From Anagrus nilaparvatae (Eukaryota > Arthropoda > Insecta > Hymenoptera > Mymaridae): DNA of 64,000 nt. Of this stretch, positions 1 through 11,827 are shown piece by piece. Numbering within the stretch: position 1 is the stretch's first letter; each line of letters opens with the position of its first letter. Where the stretch lies: NCBI GenBank assembly GCA_022575985.1, contig JAKSXM010000263.1, positions 5,064,001 through 5,128,000 on the forward strand, given 5' to 3'. The notes under the pieces were generated by a model. That model saw only the letters and a list, made by a program, of their open reading frames with translations. It was not told the origin of the DNA and did not search any database. The position numbers were made by a program, and so were the translations under genes.

Positions 1-58
1 CCATTCCAAATTTTCGTCCAAAAATCTAACGCGTGAAGTAGTTACTAAGTATGTTTCA

Positions 59-1371
59 TTAGGGTTATTCACAAAAAAAAAAGTGCTCAAAAAATATTCT
101 TTCTGAAGTATGTTGAAGTTAAGGTGTCAAAATTATCCCATACCAATTTTCAGCTCATTTGAGAACGATTTACGGGTCGCACGAACCCAGAGTAGCTCTC
201 AAACGGCTGTCTAACGCCGACAATTCGTGTGAACGACAAAATTTTTTTTCAAAATACGTTTTTTATACTACCTCATATGTTCTCGGTGTCGCTAAACTCG
301 AAAATGAGGTCTTCAGACTCCGAAAATGCATTAAACACCCTTAAAACTCCGAAAACACCCTTTTTTTACCATAAATTTTTGGATTTTATAGCGAGAATCG
401 TAAATATTCGGAACATCTGGATCGTAAATTACAATGGATGACTTAAATATGTTGGAAAAATACCGAAAACTACTACCGTTTATTCCAACGCGCCTTCTTG
501 GCCGAGAAACGCAAGTCTCAATTCTATAACAATGTTATTGGCTTTTTAGGCAATTTTCCAAATAACGCTGTCATATTGCAATTCTACCAAAATACTACCG
601 TTTGGTCTCATTTTTTTTGAATAAGTGCTACCTTTCATTTGTTGCTAACACAATTAACATACAATTGCTGCTAAAATTGTAATTTTTGATGAAAATAAGT
701 CTTATTAGTCTCCAACATTTTGTACTAGTTTCAAATTTCGAAAAATTTGTCACTTGTTCATTTTGCTTTAGACCTTTCGGAGATATGGCTCAACAAAGAT
801 AGTGATAAAATATGATTTTTTTTTTTTTAACCTGAAATTGAGACTCTTTTTTTTAAATTATCGTATCTGGTAAACAAAAAATTGAAAAGGAATGAGTAAA
901 AAATTTTTCAAAAATTAGAGCTTATACAAAATTTTTGAGACCTTTACGACTCATTTTCATCAAAAATACAATTTTTACAGCAATTGTATGGTAATTGTAT
1001 TAGCAACAAATGAAAGGTAGCACTTATTCAAAAAAAATGAGACCAAACGGTAGTATTTTGGTAGAATTGCAATAAGACAGCTTTATTTGGAAAATTGCCT
1101 AAAAACCCATTAACATTGTTATAGAATTAAGACCTGCGTTTCTCGGCCAAGAAGGCGCGTTGGAATTAACGGAAGTAGTTTTCGGTATTTTTCCAACATA
1201 TTTAAGTCATCCATTGTAATTTACGATCCAGATGTTCCGAATATTTACGATCCTCGCTATAAAATCCAAAAATTTTTGGTAAAAAAGGGGTGTTTTCGGT
1301 GTTTTAAGGATGTTTAAGGCATTTTCGGACTCTGAGGACCTCATTTTCGAGTTTAGCTACACCGAAAACCG
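59..1371. mobile_element. Fold-back (palindromic) element, left part incomplete
   Basis: Bases from about 279 to 750 are repeated in reverse complement at about 900 to 1371, around a centre near 825. Paired landmarks are GGCGCGCCTTCTTGGCC-type sequence near 490 and 1150 and the block reading AATGGATGACTTAAATATG near 432 with its complement near 1200. The outer left end starts with AGGGTTATTCAC and resembles the end of the large palindrome at 37047-38341, so both may belong to one family. The matching right end is not seen, so the element is probably truncated. The two ORFs of 60 to 70 codons here are chance frames. The centre also resembles 3540-3720 of the 1.33 kb repeat. Confidence 0.7.
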
Positions 1372-1377
1372 ATAAAG

Positions 1378-1795
1378 TTTTACGATTTTCATTTTTCAGG
1401 ATGAGAAAACGCCTATTTTCCAAATTTCCCGTTTTTTCACGTTCGTGACCAAAATTAGCGATTTAGCGCCCCAAAGAACCCGCAGGAATCGTTGTTTAAC
1501 TGAATATAATAAAATTTTATGATTTTAATTTTTTAGGATAAAAAAACGCCTATTTTGCGATTTTTCTGATTAAGAAAGCATTTTTTCAATTTTCTAACAA
1601 AAAATATCGATTCAGCACCCCAAAAAAACCCCAGATACCGTTTTTTAGTTGAATAAAATAATGTTTTACGATTTTCACTTTTCAGAATGAAAAAACACCT
1701 ATTTTCCGAGTTTCCCGCAAACTCAAACGTTTTTTCACATTCCTGACCAAAAATATTGATTCAGCGCCCCAAAAAACCCCCAGTTTTAACTTAAA
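1378..1795. repeat. Three degenerate tandem repeats of about 145 bp
   Basis: Three units start near 1378, 1511 and 1668. Each begins with TACGATTTTCATTTTTCAG-like sequence, has an AAACGCCTATTTT motif, and ends with GATTTAGCGCCCCAAA followed by an AACCCCCAG-type motif. The units differ by substitutions and small indels, so the array is old. There is no coding potential. Confidence 0.7.
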
Positions 1796-2435
1796 TTGTA
1801 AAATAACAATTATTTATTTTTTATTTTCAAGTTAAAAGATATAGTTAAGAGCCCCTTCTAGAAAGGCTTCTGGCGGATAGAATATATTTCTCTGGCGGAT
1901 AACTTTACATTCATAAAAATGAATAAAACAAAATTTTTTAATACTACTTTAGTGTACTTATTCACCACAAAAAAATTTTCCTATTATCTCTTTCCGTTTT
2001 CTTGTAAAAAAATTTTAAGTTTTTATTCAAAAACCTAGCGCGCGAAGTAGATTTGATGTACAAATTATAATGTTCATCTAAAAGAAAATTTTATTTTCTT
2101 TGTCCTAAATACAAAATTATTTTAAACTTTTTAACAAATTTATAATTATAATTAATCAAGTATCTAATACAAGAATAAAATTAAAATGAATAAAAAAAAT
2201 TAAATAATTTTGCCTTCAGAATATAATTATATTAATATACTTTTTATTACTGCCACCTATATTGCCTATCAATCCTAATGTTAATGTTCTAATGATAATT
2301 TTACTTTTTTTTTCATTTTTTTTTTTTTTTTGCTCATTTATGAGATATTATCCCATAATATCCCATAATATTCCATATTATGTCATATTATGTGCCAAAA
2401 AATGGAGATATTATGCGATATTATGGGATATTATG
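1796..2435. other. AT-rich spacer ending in GGATATTATG repeats
   Basis: No gene was seen. Bases 2340-2435 carry several copies of a GATATTATG/CATAATATC motif in both orientations, which could fold on itself. A short stretch near 2030 (CCTAGCGCGCGAAGTAG) resembles bases 25-45 of the window, suggesting another dispersed repeat. Confidence 0.5.
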
Positions 2436-2571
2436 CACTCAGAGAAAAATATAGTGAAAATGAGTCAACTTGTATAGTCGTTTACACTGTTTTAAAAATT
2501 TGAAGGTTTCACAGTGATTTTCGATGCGAGGTGCCTATGCATAAAAGTCAAAACGACTAGGTAAAGCGCAT

Positions 2572-3104
2572 AGTGTTCACGACTCTTGCGGTATAGTTAT
2601 TTTCTCCTTACCGGAGAGTCACGATACTATCCGAGCTGCCCGTATATAGAATCGGTGTAACCTCCCCTTTTTTTATTATATATAAAATCAGGTATAAAAT
2701 ATAGGTTCAAGTAATATTGCAGATTGCTTAATAATTTATGTTAATAAATAATTAACTTAATTAATTATTATTTATTTTCTTTAATTGTGTAAATAAAGTT
2801 TATAAGATTACATTTTTGGGAACAATTTTAAAGTATTTTACTATATATTATTCTGTAAAATATTTAAGAAAAATTAATAGATAATTAAGTAATTTATTAT
2901 TAAATAATTTAATAATTATAATAAGCGATAATTTCAATAATCAAGTTAAAATTTTAAAGCTTTCTTTACCGGCGCTTAAATTTTGAATATAATTTATACA
3001 CGTGCTGACTTTAAAAAAAGGGGTGGTGATTGTTACTTGAGCATTCTATTCGCGCCTTTTTAGAAAAGTTATTTTGTCTATATTCTTTGAGAGTCGTGAA
3101 CACT
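2572..3104. mobile_element. MITE-like insertion with 15 bp terminal inverted repeats
   Basis: AGTGTTCACGACTCT at 2572-2586 is matched by its reverse complement at 3090-3104. The interior is AT-rich and non-coding. No clear target-site duplication is visible, so this could also be a chance or internal repeat of the host element. Confidence 0.45.
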
Positions 3105-3130
3105 GACCGCTGATCGAGTCCTTGCGTCTA

Positions 3131-4457
3131 TACGAAAGCCTGAATATGCAAGACGAGCGGACGAGTGGTAGGGAGACCAGTCGAGCAGTCGAGCAGTCGG
3201 GGGAGCAGTCGACCAGAGTGCAGACTATATATATAATCCATAGGAAAGAAGAAGAAGCATAATGCAATGTATTTTTAGTATATATATATGCATGTATATT
3301 AAGCCGTGCCTTACTATAGTGAAAAAAATAATAGTAATGCGCGCGTTTTTCAAATTTAAAAAAAACTATACATATAAAAAACTATATCATGGGGTTAAAT
3401 TAAAAACCAATGAACTTTTTCGTTTAATTAAAATATTTTAAATAATATTTAAATATTATAAATTTAAACATTTTTTACTCGTCTTAATTCGTTTTTAAGA
3501 TACTGCTTTTCAAAGATATTGATAAAAATTGACTTTTTTTTAAAACCCTGAAATTGGGACTCTGACTTTAAATTATCATCTCTGGTTAATAAATTATTGA
3601 AAAGTGGTAGGTAAAAAATTTTTGAATACTTGAAGCTTGTAAAAAATTTTTAAGACCTATAAAACTCAATTTCGTCAAAAATTACAATTTTGGCAGCAAT
3701 TTAAATAAATTTAAAAATTGGTAATTTCGTAGGTTAATTGACTATAGCGCTGAGAGAAACATGGATAAAAAAATACGGCTTACGTCGTTCGAAAGATGAT
3801 ATTTACACCAAAAAAAGTAGATCATTCAGAAGAGTTTTGGTTAATTTTTGAGGTTGTAGCGTTTTATTGAAAATTACCGAAAACCCCTATTATATAACAT
3901 TGAGCCAACACGTAAATTTGCGTTTCTAGGCCCAGAATTCCCATAGGAATGAATGGGGATTTGTTTGTCTTTTCAACATTATGAAAGTACGTTTTCCAGT
4001 AAAAATTAGAATTTTAAAATGCTTTTTGGCTTTTGTGAAAATTTGTATAGCTAAAAACTCAAAATTCCCATGTTATTTAAGTGGAAAAATTGAGGTGCTT
4101 ACAGGCAAGTGTTTTTGCAAGGCGAAAGCAAAATCCTTGGAACTAGGAACTTTTTATGACCAAAACTTCACAAAAAAACCCGGGGAGTAAAGTTTTTCCA
4201 CAAAGTCCAAAAATAGGTTTACTCTAGTGTGTATATTTGACTATAGCAGGTAAAAAAAAATCGCTTGGAATTTCCATTAGTTAGTAGGTTAACGTTTTTT
4301 TACTAGTTCATAAGCAGTATCGTTATCATCTTAGGCCACAAAAAATAAAAAGAGGCCCAAATCGCAATCAAACTGCAATTTTGTGACATTATTTGTTTAT
4401 GGCCGTCGACTGTACAAAATTTTTTTCGTAAATGGCGAGAAAACGCATTTTCAAACC
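3131..4457 (+). repeat. 1.33 kb long inverted repeat, left arm
   Basis: Reverse complement of 34512-35838. Arms are colinear without a net gap. In the stretches compared by eye there are only a few substitutions (for example near 3830, 3903 and 4311). Outer and inner edges are sharp: the match stops at 3131 and at 4457. Confidence 0.85.
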
Positions 4458-4481
4458 AAAAATGGTGTTGTAAATTTGTTA

Positions 4482-5697
4482 ATAGGCGAATTGAACCTCT
4501 CTATGCAATAAGGAGATACGCGCGGCCAAAAGGTGGAATTTAGTGAAAAAAAAAAAATTAAAAAAAAAGGGCTTTATGGGTATCATTGGATAGATAATTA
4601 AATTTTGCGTAATTTAACATAAAAATTTTTATTTTTTTATAAGCCATTTTAATACTATTGTTAAAAAACCATCTTTTTGTCTCATCGAATTTTAATTAAA
4701 ATTTAAACCTTAACTTACTATAACTTCTTCAAAAAGTTATATTTAAAAAAAATTTTTGAACCCCTATTCAGAAACGGCGGACTTATTATAAAAAGAAAAA
4801 AAAAACCACTAAATTTGCAATTTTTGTTAATAAAATAATTAAATTTTGATTAAAAAAAAAGTATCACCAACACCGCAACTTTAAGTGAAAAATCTATCGA
4901 AGGAATTTTAAAAATTAAAAATTCTGAGTCGACAGTTTTAAAAATGAATATTTAAGGAAGTTTTTCTGAAAGTTTTAAATTTTTAAAATAAAAATTGAAA
5001 CCAGGGCAATTAAATAAATATTTTATGTGTTTTCACACACAAGCAATTCAGTCCTGTCTATATATCGCGGAAGAGCCCACATGTAGTATATAACATTTCG
5101 ATAGATATTACATGTAAATACGGCACTGGACTATTCATTCGTATTAACACACAAAATGTTTATTTAATTGCCCTGGTTTCACTTTTTATTTTAGAAATCT
5201 GAAATTTTCAGAAAAACTTTATTAAATATTTATTTTTAAAACTGTCGACTCAGAATTTTTAATTTTTAGAATTCCTTCGGTAGATTTTTCACTTAAAGTT
5301 GCGGTGTTGGTGATACTTTTTTTTTAATGAAAATTTAATTATTTTATTAACAAAAACTGCAAATTTAGTGGTTTTTTTTTTCTTTTTATAATAAACACGC
5401 CGTTTCTGAAGAGGGGTTCAAAAATTTTTTTAAAATATAACTTTTTGAAGAAGTTATGGTAAGTTAAGGTTTAAATTTTAATTGAAATTCGATGAGACAA
5501 AAAGATGGTTTTTTAACAATAGTATTAAAATGGCTTATGAAAAAATAAAAATTTTTATGTTAAATTACGCAAAATTTAATTATCTATCCAATGATACCCA
5601 TAAAGCCGTTTTTTAACAATTTTTTTATTTTTCACTACATTCTACCTTTCGGCCGCGCGTATACCCTTATTGCATAGATTGGTTCAATTTACGTTTA
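4482..5697. mobile_element. Long fold-back element, 1.2 kb
   Basis: The left arm, about 4482-5035, is the inverted copy of about 5148-5697, and positions sum to about 10180. Shared landmarks are GCAATAAGGAGATACGCGCGG at the outer end, the AAAAAGATGGTTTTTTAAC block, TCGATGAGACAAAAAG, and GAAACCAGGGCAATTAAATA next to the 110 bp loop. The arms differ by scattered changes, so the insertion is not new. It is non-coding. Confidence 0.85.
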
Positions 5698-5757
5698 ACA
5701 ATTTTTCGGCAGTTTCATCACATTTGGATTAAGTTATTTTATTTTGTGGAATTAATA

Positions 5758-6026
5758 GACCGGCCACACTATGAGAAAACTTGTATAATTTAATGAAAAA
5801 ATTAAAAAATTATCCATGGAGGGGGAAACCGCGCTTTTAAAAATTTATTTATTTACGTAATAATAAATAATTAAAATTAATAAATTATTAATTATACTAG
5901 TAATTGTTAGTATTTATTTCATTTATTAACTTAATTTTATTTGACGATCGATGAAATAACAGTTTCCCCCTCCACGAACTTAAATTTTTAATTCAAATTT
6001 TTCTTTTAAAAATAGTGTGGCCGGTC
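5758..6026. mobile_element. MITE with GACCGGCCACACT terminal inverted repeats
   Basis: The left end GACCGGCCACACTAT at 5758 is the reverse complement of ATAGTGTGGCCGGTC ending at 6026. An inner pair, GAGGGGGAAAC near 5819 and GTTTCCCCCTCC near 5961, extends the symmetry. It is about 269 bp and non-coding. No certain target duplication was identified. Confidence 0.75.
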
Positions 6027-6068
6027 GTAAATAGAAGCAGTCGATAGATGTCTCAATGAACCGCATTT

Positions 6069-6307
6069 TGTGGGGACACACATACATTGCCCTCTCACAT
6101 ATATACATATACACACACATAGAGACGGCTCAACCACGCCGCCCGCTTCTCATTCATATACTAGATACGACAGTACACACGTCAGTACACACGCCTTTAT
6201 ATATATTTGTATACTTATATTTTCATATTCAGTGTTGTTATTAATAAATGTTATAGTTATATATTTTGTGGTGAAATTATTTATACCAATAATACTCATT
6301 TCCCACA
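6069..6307 (+). repeat. 5' LTR of the Gypsy element
   Basis: 239 bp, starting TGTGGGGACACAC and ending CATTTCCCACA, so bounded by TG and CA. AATAAA at 6243-6248 is the likely polyadenylation signal. The sequence is identical to 11828-12066. Confidence 0.95.
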
Positions 6308-6308
6308 T

Positions 6309-6328
6309 TGGTGACCCCGACGTGATTT
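6309..6328 (+). promoter_or_regulatory. Primer-binding site, tRNA-Trp type
   Basis: TGGTGACCCCGACGTGATTT lies one base after the 5' LTR. It begins with TGG (complement of CCA) and is complementary to the 3' end of eukaryotic tRNA-Trp as I recall it. The tRNA-Trp primer is typical of CsRn1-type Gypsy elements. Confidence 0.8.
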
Positions 6329-6978
6329 AATATCGCGGAAAATTCAAATAGTTATTACAGTGACTATAAAAAATATATAAAAACTATATAATATTATAAA
6401 CTATATAATGCACAAGAACACGCAATACAAGTGATTAAATAAAATACAAAAATTAAGTGAAAAATATTAACAATATTTCTATAAGCAACAAGTGAGTACC
6501 AAAAAGTTAAATTATTAGTCATCGAAAAAGAATTTATTTTTGGGCGTTGGCTGGTTCCTAGAGAATCACATTACAAAAAAAGAAGAAAAAAAGGCAATTA
6601 AAATCACATCTGGCTAACGGTACTTGTCATCTTTCAAATCAGGTTCTATAAATATATATATATACATATACTATTACTATCGCTTGAGTATCAGCTGACT
6701 TGGAAGTATATACATATATACGGAAGATTCCCTCACTTATTGTACTTCGTACACATAAATTTTTTTCAAAAAATATTTTCGTATTATATATGGGCTATTC
6801 CCATACATTTGCACCAAATTAAGTGTAAAAATAAAATTTTCAAATTTTTTGATCGGTATACGGCACATTCCTACATAATTGTGCAAAAAAATTGTAAATA
6901 TACAAAAATTCTTACAAATATATGGGATATTCCAAGAAATTGTGCAAAAAGCATTAAAATTTATAGAACCTACAGTTT
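6329..6978 (+). other. Untranslated leader of the Gypsy element
   Basis: About 650 bp between the primer-binding site and the gag ATG. It contains no conserved ORF. The 157-codon ORF that overlaps it in another frame runs over the start of gag and looks spurious. Confidence 0.7.
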
Positions 6979-7929
6979 ATGGACATTACGCTCCCGCTCG
7001 AATTTGACATCGAACCGGACCAAGTTTCACTCAGGTTACCGCTTATCGAAGACAGTTTCAGTGAAACAGAATCAAACGATAGCTTTGTATCTACAATGGC
7101 TCCAGTTGAGACAAATAACGGACATAAAATGCTACAATTTCCACCTTTCGGAAAAGACGACCCAGAGTTTTGGTTTACACGTGTGGAAAGTGTTTTCCAA
7201 ATACGGGGAGTAACAGAAGACGATCTCAAATTCTCTTACATGCTAGCCCAAGCGCCAGAGGAATTGGTGCCGTACGTTTCCGCAACGTCAAAAAAGACAC
7301 CTCCCTCTGGCCAATCAAAATATAGTGTATTTAAGAAGCAAGTCACAGAATCTTTCAGTGTTTCGGAGGACGCTAAGATTCGCGCTCTCTTGAAGGGGAT
7401 ATCACTAGAAAATAAAAAGCCGTCACAAAAGTTATTAGCTATACGGAACGCGGCTCCAGACGGCACAGCTGACACTTTCATTAAATCGCTGTTCTTAGAC
7501 AGCATGGCAGAGAATACCAGGGCAACCCTGGCCATCTGCCAAAAAGAAGACTTGGACCAGCTAGCACTAATCGCCGACAAGATTGAGGAAAGCGCATACA
7601 CACGTACCACATCGTCAAGCACTCCGGCATATTCGGTAAACGCCGTACATTCTAGCAACCCAAGCGATTATCTGCTCAAACAAATCGCAGAACTACAAGA
7701 ACAGGTAAAAAATCTAACAGCTACAGTAAATAATAGAGGTAGAGAACGATATGGAAACAGCAGTGAGCGAGGAGACCGTGGCAAGTCAAGGTCACGCTCA
7801 AAAGGCAGGCGTGAGTGGCTGCCAGTTTTCAATAAGGAATGGTGCTACAACCACAACAAGTATAAAGAAAAATGTAGAGGTTGCAACAAAGGCTCCAAGT
7901 GCAACTGGACTGCAAGCTCGGGAAACTAA
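6979..7929 (+). CDS. gag: Gag polyprotein of the Gypsy element
   Basis: A 316-residue structural protein that would form the retrotransposon particle and bind RNA. Around residues 50-75 it has the [18 protein letters not shown] motif usual in insect and flatworm Gypsy Gag proteins. A predicted coiled-coil-like stretch ([16 protein letters not shown]) lies near residue 235. An Arg/Ser-rich basic tail precedes a C-terminal Cys/His cluster C-x2-H-x6-C-x2-C (residues about 295-308). This is not the classical CCHC knuckle; a CHCC-like box is described for CsRn1-type Gag. The ATG at 6979 is the first in frame and the stop TAA is at 7927. The last codons hold the frameshift site for pol. Confidence 0.9.
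   Translation: MDITLPLEFDIEPDQVSLRLPLIEDSFSETESNDSFVSTMAPVETNNGHKMLQFPPFGKDDPEFWFTRVESVFQIRGVTEDDLKFSYMLAQAPEELVPYVSATSKKTPPSGQSKYSVFKKQVTESFSVSEDAKIRALLKGISLENKKPSQKLLAIRNAAPDGTADTFIKSLFLDSMAENTRATLAICQKEDLDQLALIADKIEESAYTRTTSSSTPAYSVNAVHSSNPSDYLLKQIAELQEQVKNLTATVNNRGRERYGNSSERGDRGKSRSRSKGRREWLPVFNKEWCYNHNKYKEKCRGCNKGSKCNWTASSGN
7920..7926 (+). promoter_or_regulatory. Programmed -1 frameshift site GGGAAAC
   Basis: The heptamer is G GGA AAC in the gag frame and fits the X XXY YYZ rule. It is directly followed by the gag stop TAA. Slipping back one base joins gag to the pol frame, which is open from 7878. The heptamer is a known slippery type. I did not establish a downstream pseudoknot. Confidence 0.8.
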
Positions 7930-10900
7930 ATGCACCATCTTGCAATATGGTGGGGCAAGATGGTTACATCACAAAAAACCGCCTTCTCGTCAAAGATAAC
8001 AACTCAGGTACTAGCTTCCTAGTGGATACCGGGGCCATGCTTTCTCTGCTACCAGAGCCCTACGCCACAAGCTGTAAACCTGGAACAATTCAACTGGTCG
8101 CAGCAAATGGCTCACCAATTACAACCTTTGGCACGAGAAAATTAACCTTGGACTTTGGCCTTGGTCGTCCAATTTCCTGGACTTTTTGCGTCGCAGCTGT
8201 ACCCAGCTCAATCATTGGCGCAGATTTCTTGGTGGACACAAAGCTCTTAGTCGACATGGAAGATCATCGCCTCATAGATAAACGCTCCTTACGCTACGCA
8301 CAAGGTTTCTCGGACAATCGACCACTCTTAGACGTCTACGCAGTCGAACAATCATCGGATATTTCAAGACTGCTCAACGATTTTCCAGAAGTCACTGGAG
8401 TGGTTCCTCCCAAGGTCAAAACAGGTACGAAGGTCATGCACTATATTCCTACTACAGGTCACCCAGTTGCAGAACGACCAAGACGCCTTTCCTCACCAAA
8501 ATTCCAGGCACTAAAAGAAGAATTAGAATTCCTTTTAAACAAAGGCTGGATCAGGCGTTCCAACAGCCCATGGGCCAATCCAATACATATGGTTCCAAAA
8601 AAGGAAACGGGTAAATGGCGCATGTGTGGGGATTATCGCAGGCTCAATTCAATGACGATTCCTGATTGCTACTCGATTCCACACTGCCACGACTTCGCCA
8701 ACATATTACATGGTAAGAAAATATTCTCAACCCTTGACCTTGAAAGAGCTTATCAACAGATCCCAGTAGCAGAAGAAGACATTCCAAAAACAGCACTTAT
8801 TACTCCTCTGGGTCTTTATGAATGCTTGGTTATGCAGTTCGGTTTACGTGGAGCTGCTCAGACATTCCAAAGATTCGTCGACGAGGTTCTTAAGGAGCTA
8901 CCTTTTGTTACCTGCTACATTGATGACATGTTGATTGCATCATCCAATCTGGAGGAACATCTTAAACATCTCAGGATAGTATTCCAACGTCTAAGTAATC
9001 ATGGACTCACAGTCAACCTGGCTAAATGTACTTTCGCTGCCAAAGAAGTCAAGTACCTAGGACAACTAGTCACGGAAGCCGGTACGGCTCCTCTTACCAC
9101 CAAAGTTGAAGCCGTTCAAAAATTCCCCAAGCCAGAGAACGTCCAGCAGCTTCGTCGATTTTTAGGTATGATTAATTATTACAGGCGTAATATTCCTAAA
9201 GCGGCAGAGGCTCAGGCTCCTCTTAATGCATATCTGTCAAACGCCAAGAAAAACGATAAAACTCCAATAAACTGGACACCGGAAGCTGAAGCTGCCTTCA
9301 TTAAATGCAAAAACGGCCTCGCAGAAGCTACTCTCCTAGCACATCCTGCAGTTAATGCCAAGCTACGTCTTATCACAGATGCTTCAGATACAGCCATGGG
9401 CGCTGCCATTGAGCAAAAAGTTGGAAACGAGCCTTGGAAGCCATTAGCATTTTTCTCCAGGAAGTTTAATGAAACACAGCTGAAATACAGCACGTATGAT
9501 CGAGAACTTACAGCAATGCACGAAAGCTTAGTTCACTTCAAAGATTTCTTAGAAGGCTGCGATTTTGAGATTCATACAGATCATGAGCCCCTAACGTGGG
9601 CATTCTTACCACCTACACCGAAAGCCAACAAAAAGCAAAACAAACAACGTCCAGATAAAGGCTCACCTAGACGTCTAAGGCAATTGGACCTCATTATGCA
9701 ATACACGTCCAAAGTTTATTATGTTCCAGGTGACGACAACGTTGTTGCAGACGCTTTATCAAGAATTGATGCAATCGAAATGCCAAGGGATTTTGAACTT
9801 CAGGAGCTGGCTAAGCTGCAAGAAGCAGACAAAGAATTAGCTGCCATTGTTAAGTCACCTCCCAAAAACTTCAAACTAAATCGTATGGTTTGGGGCCCAG
9901 ACCAAACTCTCGTTTATCTAGAAACATCTACTGATAGCCTCAGGCCTTACATACCAGCTACGCTCCGGCGAAAAATTTTCAACAGATTTCATAGGCTATC
10001 TCACCCCAGTGACAGAGCAACTTCCAAACTCATCAGCAAACGCTACTTTTGGCCGTCCATGAGAAAGGATATCGCACATTGGGCACGTACATGTATTAGT
10101 TGTCAACAATCAAAGGTCTCCAGACACGTCACTACGGTACCAGATGTTATACCACCACCAGATGGCCGATTTCATCATGTACATTTGGACATCATTGGAC
10201 CTTTACCAACTTCAGAAGGATTTAGTTACTGCATAACAGCTGTGGATCGTTTCTCTAGGTGGCCCGAAGCCTTCCCAATAAGAGATATTTCTGCAGACAC
10301 GGTAGCTAAAGCCTTCTACGCAGGATGGATTTGTAGGTATGGATCTCCTAAAATTGTGACCACGGATCAAGGTTCACAGTTTGAAGCAGAACTCTACAAA
10401 GCTCTACTCCAGTTTACGGGCACTCAGAAAGTACGAACTACCGCCTATCATCCAGCTTCAAATGGACTAGTCGAACGCTGGCACCGGTCACTCAAAGCTG
10501 CCATCATGTGCCACGACGCTAGATTCACCTGGACAGAAATTCTGCCAACAGTACTCCTGGGTCTTAGGTCTTGCATCAGGCTAGACTTGGATGCTTCGCC
10601 AGCAGAATATTTATTTGGAGTTCCTCTAAGAATTCCAGGTGAGTTTTTCCATATAGATGATTTTAATCAGAATAGCCAACCTTTTCTAGAATACTACAGA
10701 GAGCACATGCGTGACCTTAAGCCAGTGCCAACAGCTCACAAAGACAAGGTTAGGCCCTTCTACTACAAATCTCTCAGTGATGGCAAACACGTATTTTTAC
10801 GCTGCGAGGATACCAGAGCCTTAGAAAAGCCATACGAAGGCCCATTCAAGGTCATTTCTCGTCCATCTGATAAAGTCTTCGAAATCAACAAACAAGGGAA

Positions 10901-11465
10901 AGGATACATGGTTACAGTTGAACGTCTCAAACCAGCATACCTGGAAAGAGAATTTGAAGAGCTGATTCAAGCTACAACTCCTACTCAGGTAACCAACGCA
11001 ACATCGCGATCTATACCTGAACCTACGACGTCAACCCAAACAATACCGGTCCAAGCCGAGCCTGAACCACCAAATTCCACACAATCAACTGACTTAGATG
11101 TTTCAGCAGGACCCTCAACCTCTACTCAGGCAAGTAATGTCAAAATTCAAGCCAGACCTAGAGGTAGGCCTAAAGGTTCAACTAATGCTAAAGGTCCAAC
11201 CATACCACAACCAAAAGGCCCAATTAATGCTAAAGGTCAGACTAAACATCAACCAAACATTTTAAGAAAAAATAAGGTTCAGCCGGTTACACCAAATAAT
11301 GGTCAAGGTACGTCAAACTCTAATATTAATGATCATAGTTATGCTAAACCAGGTATTCTCAAAGCAACTCCTGATGCCCAACCAACAACCATGCTACCAA
11401 AGGATTATAAGCCCTTGAAGACTTACTACAATAAGAAAAAAGTTACATTTAAGCAAGTTCAATAA
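7920..11465 (+). CDS. pol: Pol polyprotein: protease, RT, RNase H, integrase
   Basis: Reached by -1 frameshift at 7920; the frame is open from 7878 to the stop at 11463 (about 1180 residues after the shift) with no internal break. Numbering from 7881: retropepsin motif LVDTGA at about 47; reverse transcriptase with YIDD at about 346 and the conserved region [17 protein letters not shown] upstream; RNase H with TDAS at about 499 and HTDHEPL further on; integrase zinc domain near 702-740 (H-H-C-C, ending CISCQ); catalytic D at about 769 (HLDIIG), D at about 828 (TTDQGSQF) and E at about 864 (GLVERWH), a D-35-E spacing. A GPF chromatin or DNA-binding motif (YEGPFKVI) follows near 990. The tail is Pro/Thr-rich with a GRPKG AT-hook-like stretch. 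All catalytic residues are present, so the protein is probably functional. Confidence 0.95.
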   Translation, partial: GKLNAPSCNMVGQDGYITKNRLLVKDNNSGTSFLVDTGAMLSLLPEPYATSCKPGTIQLVAANGSPITTFGTRKLTLDFGLGRPISWTFCVAAVPSSIIGADFLVDTKLLVDMEDHRLIDKRSLRYAQGFSDNRPLLDVYAVEQSSDISRLLNDFPEVTGVVPPKVKTGTKVMHYIPTTGHPVAERPRRLSSPKFQALKEELEFLLNKGWIRRSNSPWANPIHMVPKKETGKWRMCGDYRRLNSMTIPDCYSIPHCHDFANILHGKKIFSTLDLERAYQQIPVAEEDIPKTALITPLGLYECLVMQFGLRGAAQTFQRFVDEVLKELPFVTCYIDDMLIASSNLEEHLKHLRIVFQRLSNHGLTVNLAKCTFAAKEVKYLGQLVTEAGTAPLTTKVEAVQKFPKPENVQQLRRFLGMINYYRRNIPKAAEAQAPLNAYLSNAKKNDKTPINWTPEAEAAFIKCKNGLAEATLLAHPAVNAKLRLITDASDTAMGAAIEQKVGNEPWKPLAFFSRKFNETQLKYSTYDRELTAMHESLVHFKDFLEGCDFEIHTDHEPLTWAFLPPTPKANKKQNKQRPDKGSPRRLRQLDLIMQYTSKVYYVPGDDNVVADALSRIDAIEMPRDFELQELAKLQEADKELAAIVKSPPKNFKLNRMVWGPDQTLVYLETSTDSLRPYIPATLRRKIFNRFHRLSHPSDRATSKLISKRYFWPSMRKDIAHWARTCISCQQSKVSRHVTTVPDVIPPPDGRFHHVHLDIIGPLPTSEGFSYCITAVDRFSRWPEAFPIRDISADTVAKAFYAGWICRYGSPKIVTTDQGSQFEAELYKALLQFTGTQKVRTTAYHPASNGLVERWHRSLKAAIMCHDARFTWTEILPTVLLGLRSCIRLDLDASPAEYLFGVPLRIPGEFFHIDDFNQNSQPFLEYYREHMRDLKPVPTAHKDKVRPFYYKSLSDGKHVFLRCEDTRALEKPYEGPFKVISRPSDKVFEINKQGKGYMVTVERLKPAYLEREFEELIQATTPTQVTNATSRSIPEPTTSTQTIPVQAEPEPPNSTQSTDLDVSAGPSTSTQASNVKIQARPRGRPKGSTNAKGPTIPQPKGPINAKGQTKHQPNILRKNKVQPVTPNNGQGTSNSNINDHSYAKPGILKATPDAQPTTMLPKDYKPLKTYYNKKKVTFKQVQ

Positions 11466-11827
11466 AATAATTATAATGTACATATAAATTTTAAGACTTA
11501 AATTTTGTAAAATTAATAATCAAAATTATTCTCTATTAGATTTTAGCCTAAATTTTCAAAAATTTAAATTTATTAATTTAAGTAAATAACTGTAAATTAC
11601 GTTTTATTCAATTTTTTTTTTTTTTCCTTAATGTATAAATCAAATATTATTCAATGCAACGTTATATTGTAAATCAAAAAATCAAATTGTAAATTTAAAA
11701 AAAAGATTGTGTAAAAACTTATGTAAATGCTCATATATCTTATAATATGTAAACAAATTCAAAAATTTTTCAATGTTTTTTTTTCCAAAAAAATGTAATT
11801 CAAAATTTTAATTTACGGGGGGAGTAC
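11466..11827 (+). promoter_or_regulatory. 3' untranslated region and polypurine tract
   Basis: About 350 bp of AT-rich non-coding DNA after pol, ending in the purine run GGGGGGAG (11817-11824) just before the 3' LTR. This is the likely plus-strand priming site. Confidence 0.8.

Larger units (their letters stand above)
2436..4457 (+). mobile_element. Repeat element, left copy, carrying a nested MITE
   Basis: It begins with CACTCAGAGAAAAATATAG, which recurs in inverse orientation ending at 35934. Its inner 1327 bp (3131-4457) matches 34512-35838 in reverse complement with no net indel: every pair of matching positions sums to 38969. The left copy is longer than the right between the terminal motif and 3131, partly because of an insertion at 2572-3104. 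The 69-codon ORF at 3981-4190 is identical in both copies simply because the DNA is, and it resembles no known protein. Confidence 0.7.

Noticed and set aside
3981..4190. 69-codon ORF, identical to one at 34779-34988
   Set aside because: Identity follows from the whole 1.33 kb inverted repeat. No family likeness, no splice context and no sign of coding constraint.
6056..6330. ORFs within the LTRs (also 11829-12116)
   Set aside because: They arise from the LTR sequence itself, appear in both LTR copies, and run over the LTR border into unrelated DNA.
6740..7213. 157-codon ORF overlapping the start of gag
   Set aside because: Runs in another frame over the leader and the well-supported gag start; composition is not protein-like.
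9212..9493. Minus-strand ORF within pol
   Set aside because: Antisense shadow of the RT/RNase H coding region.
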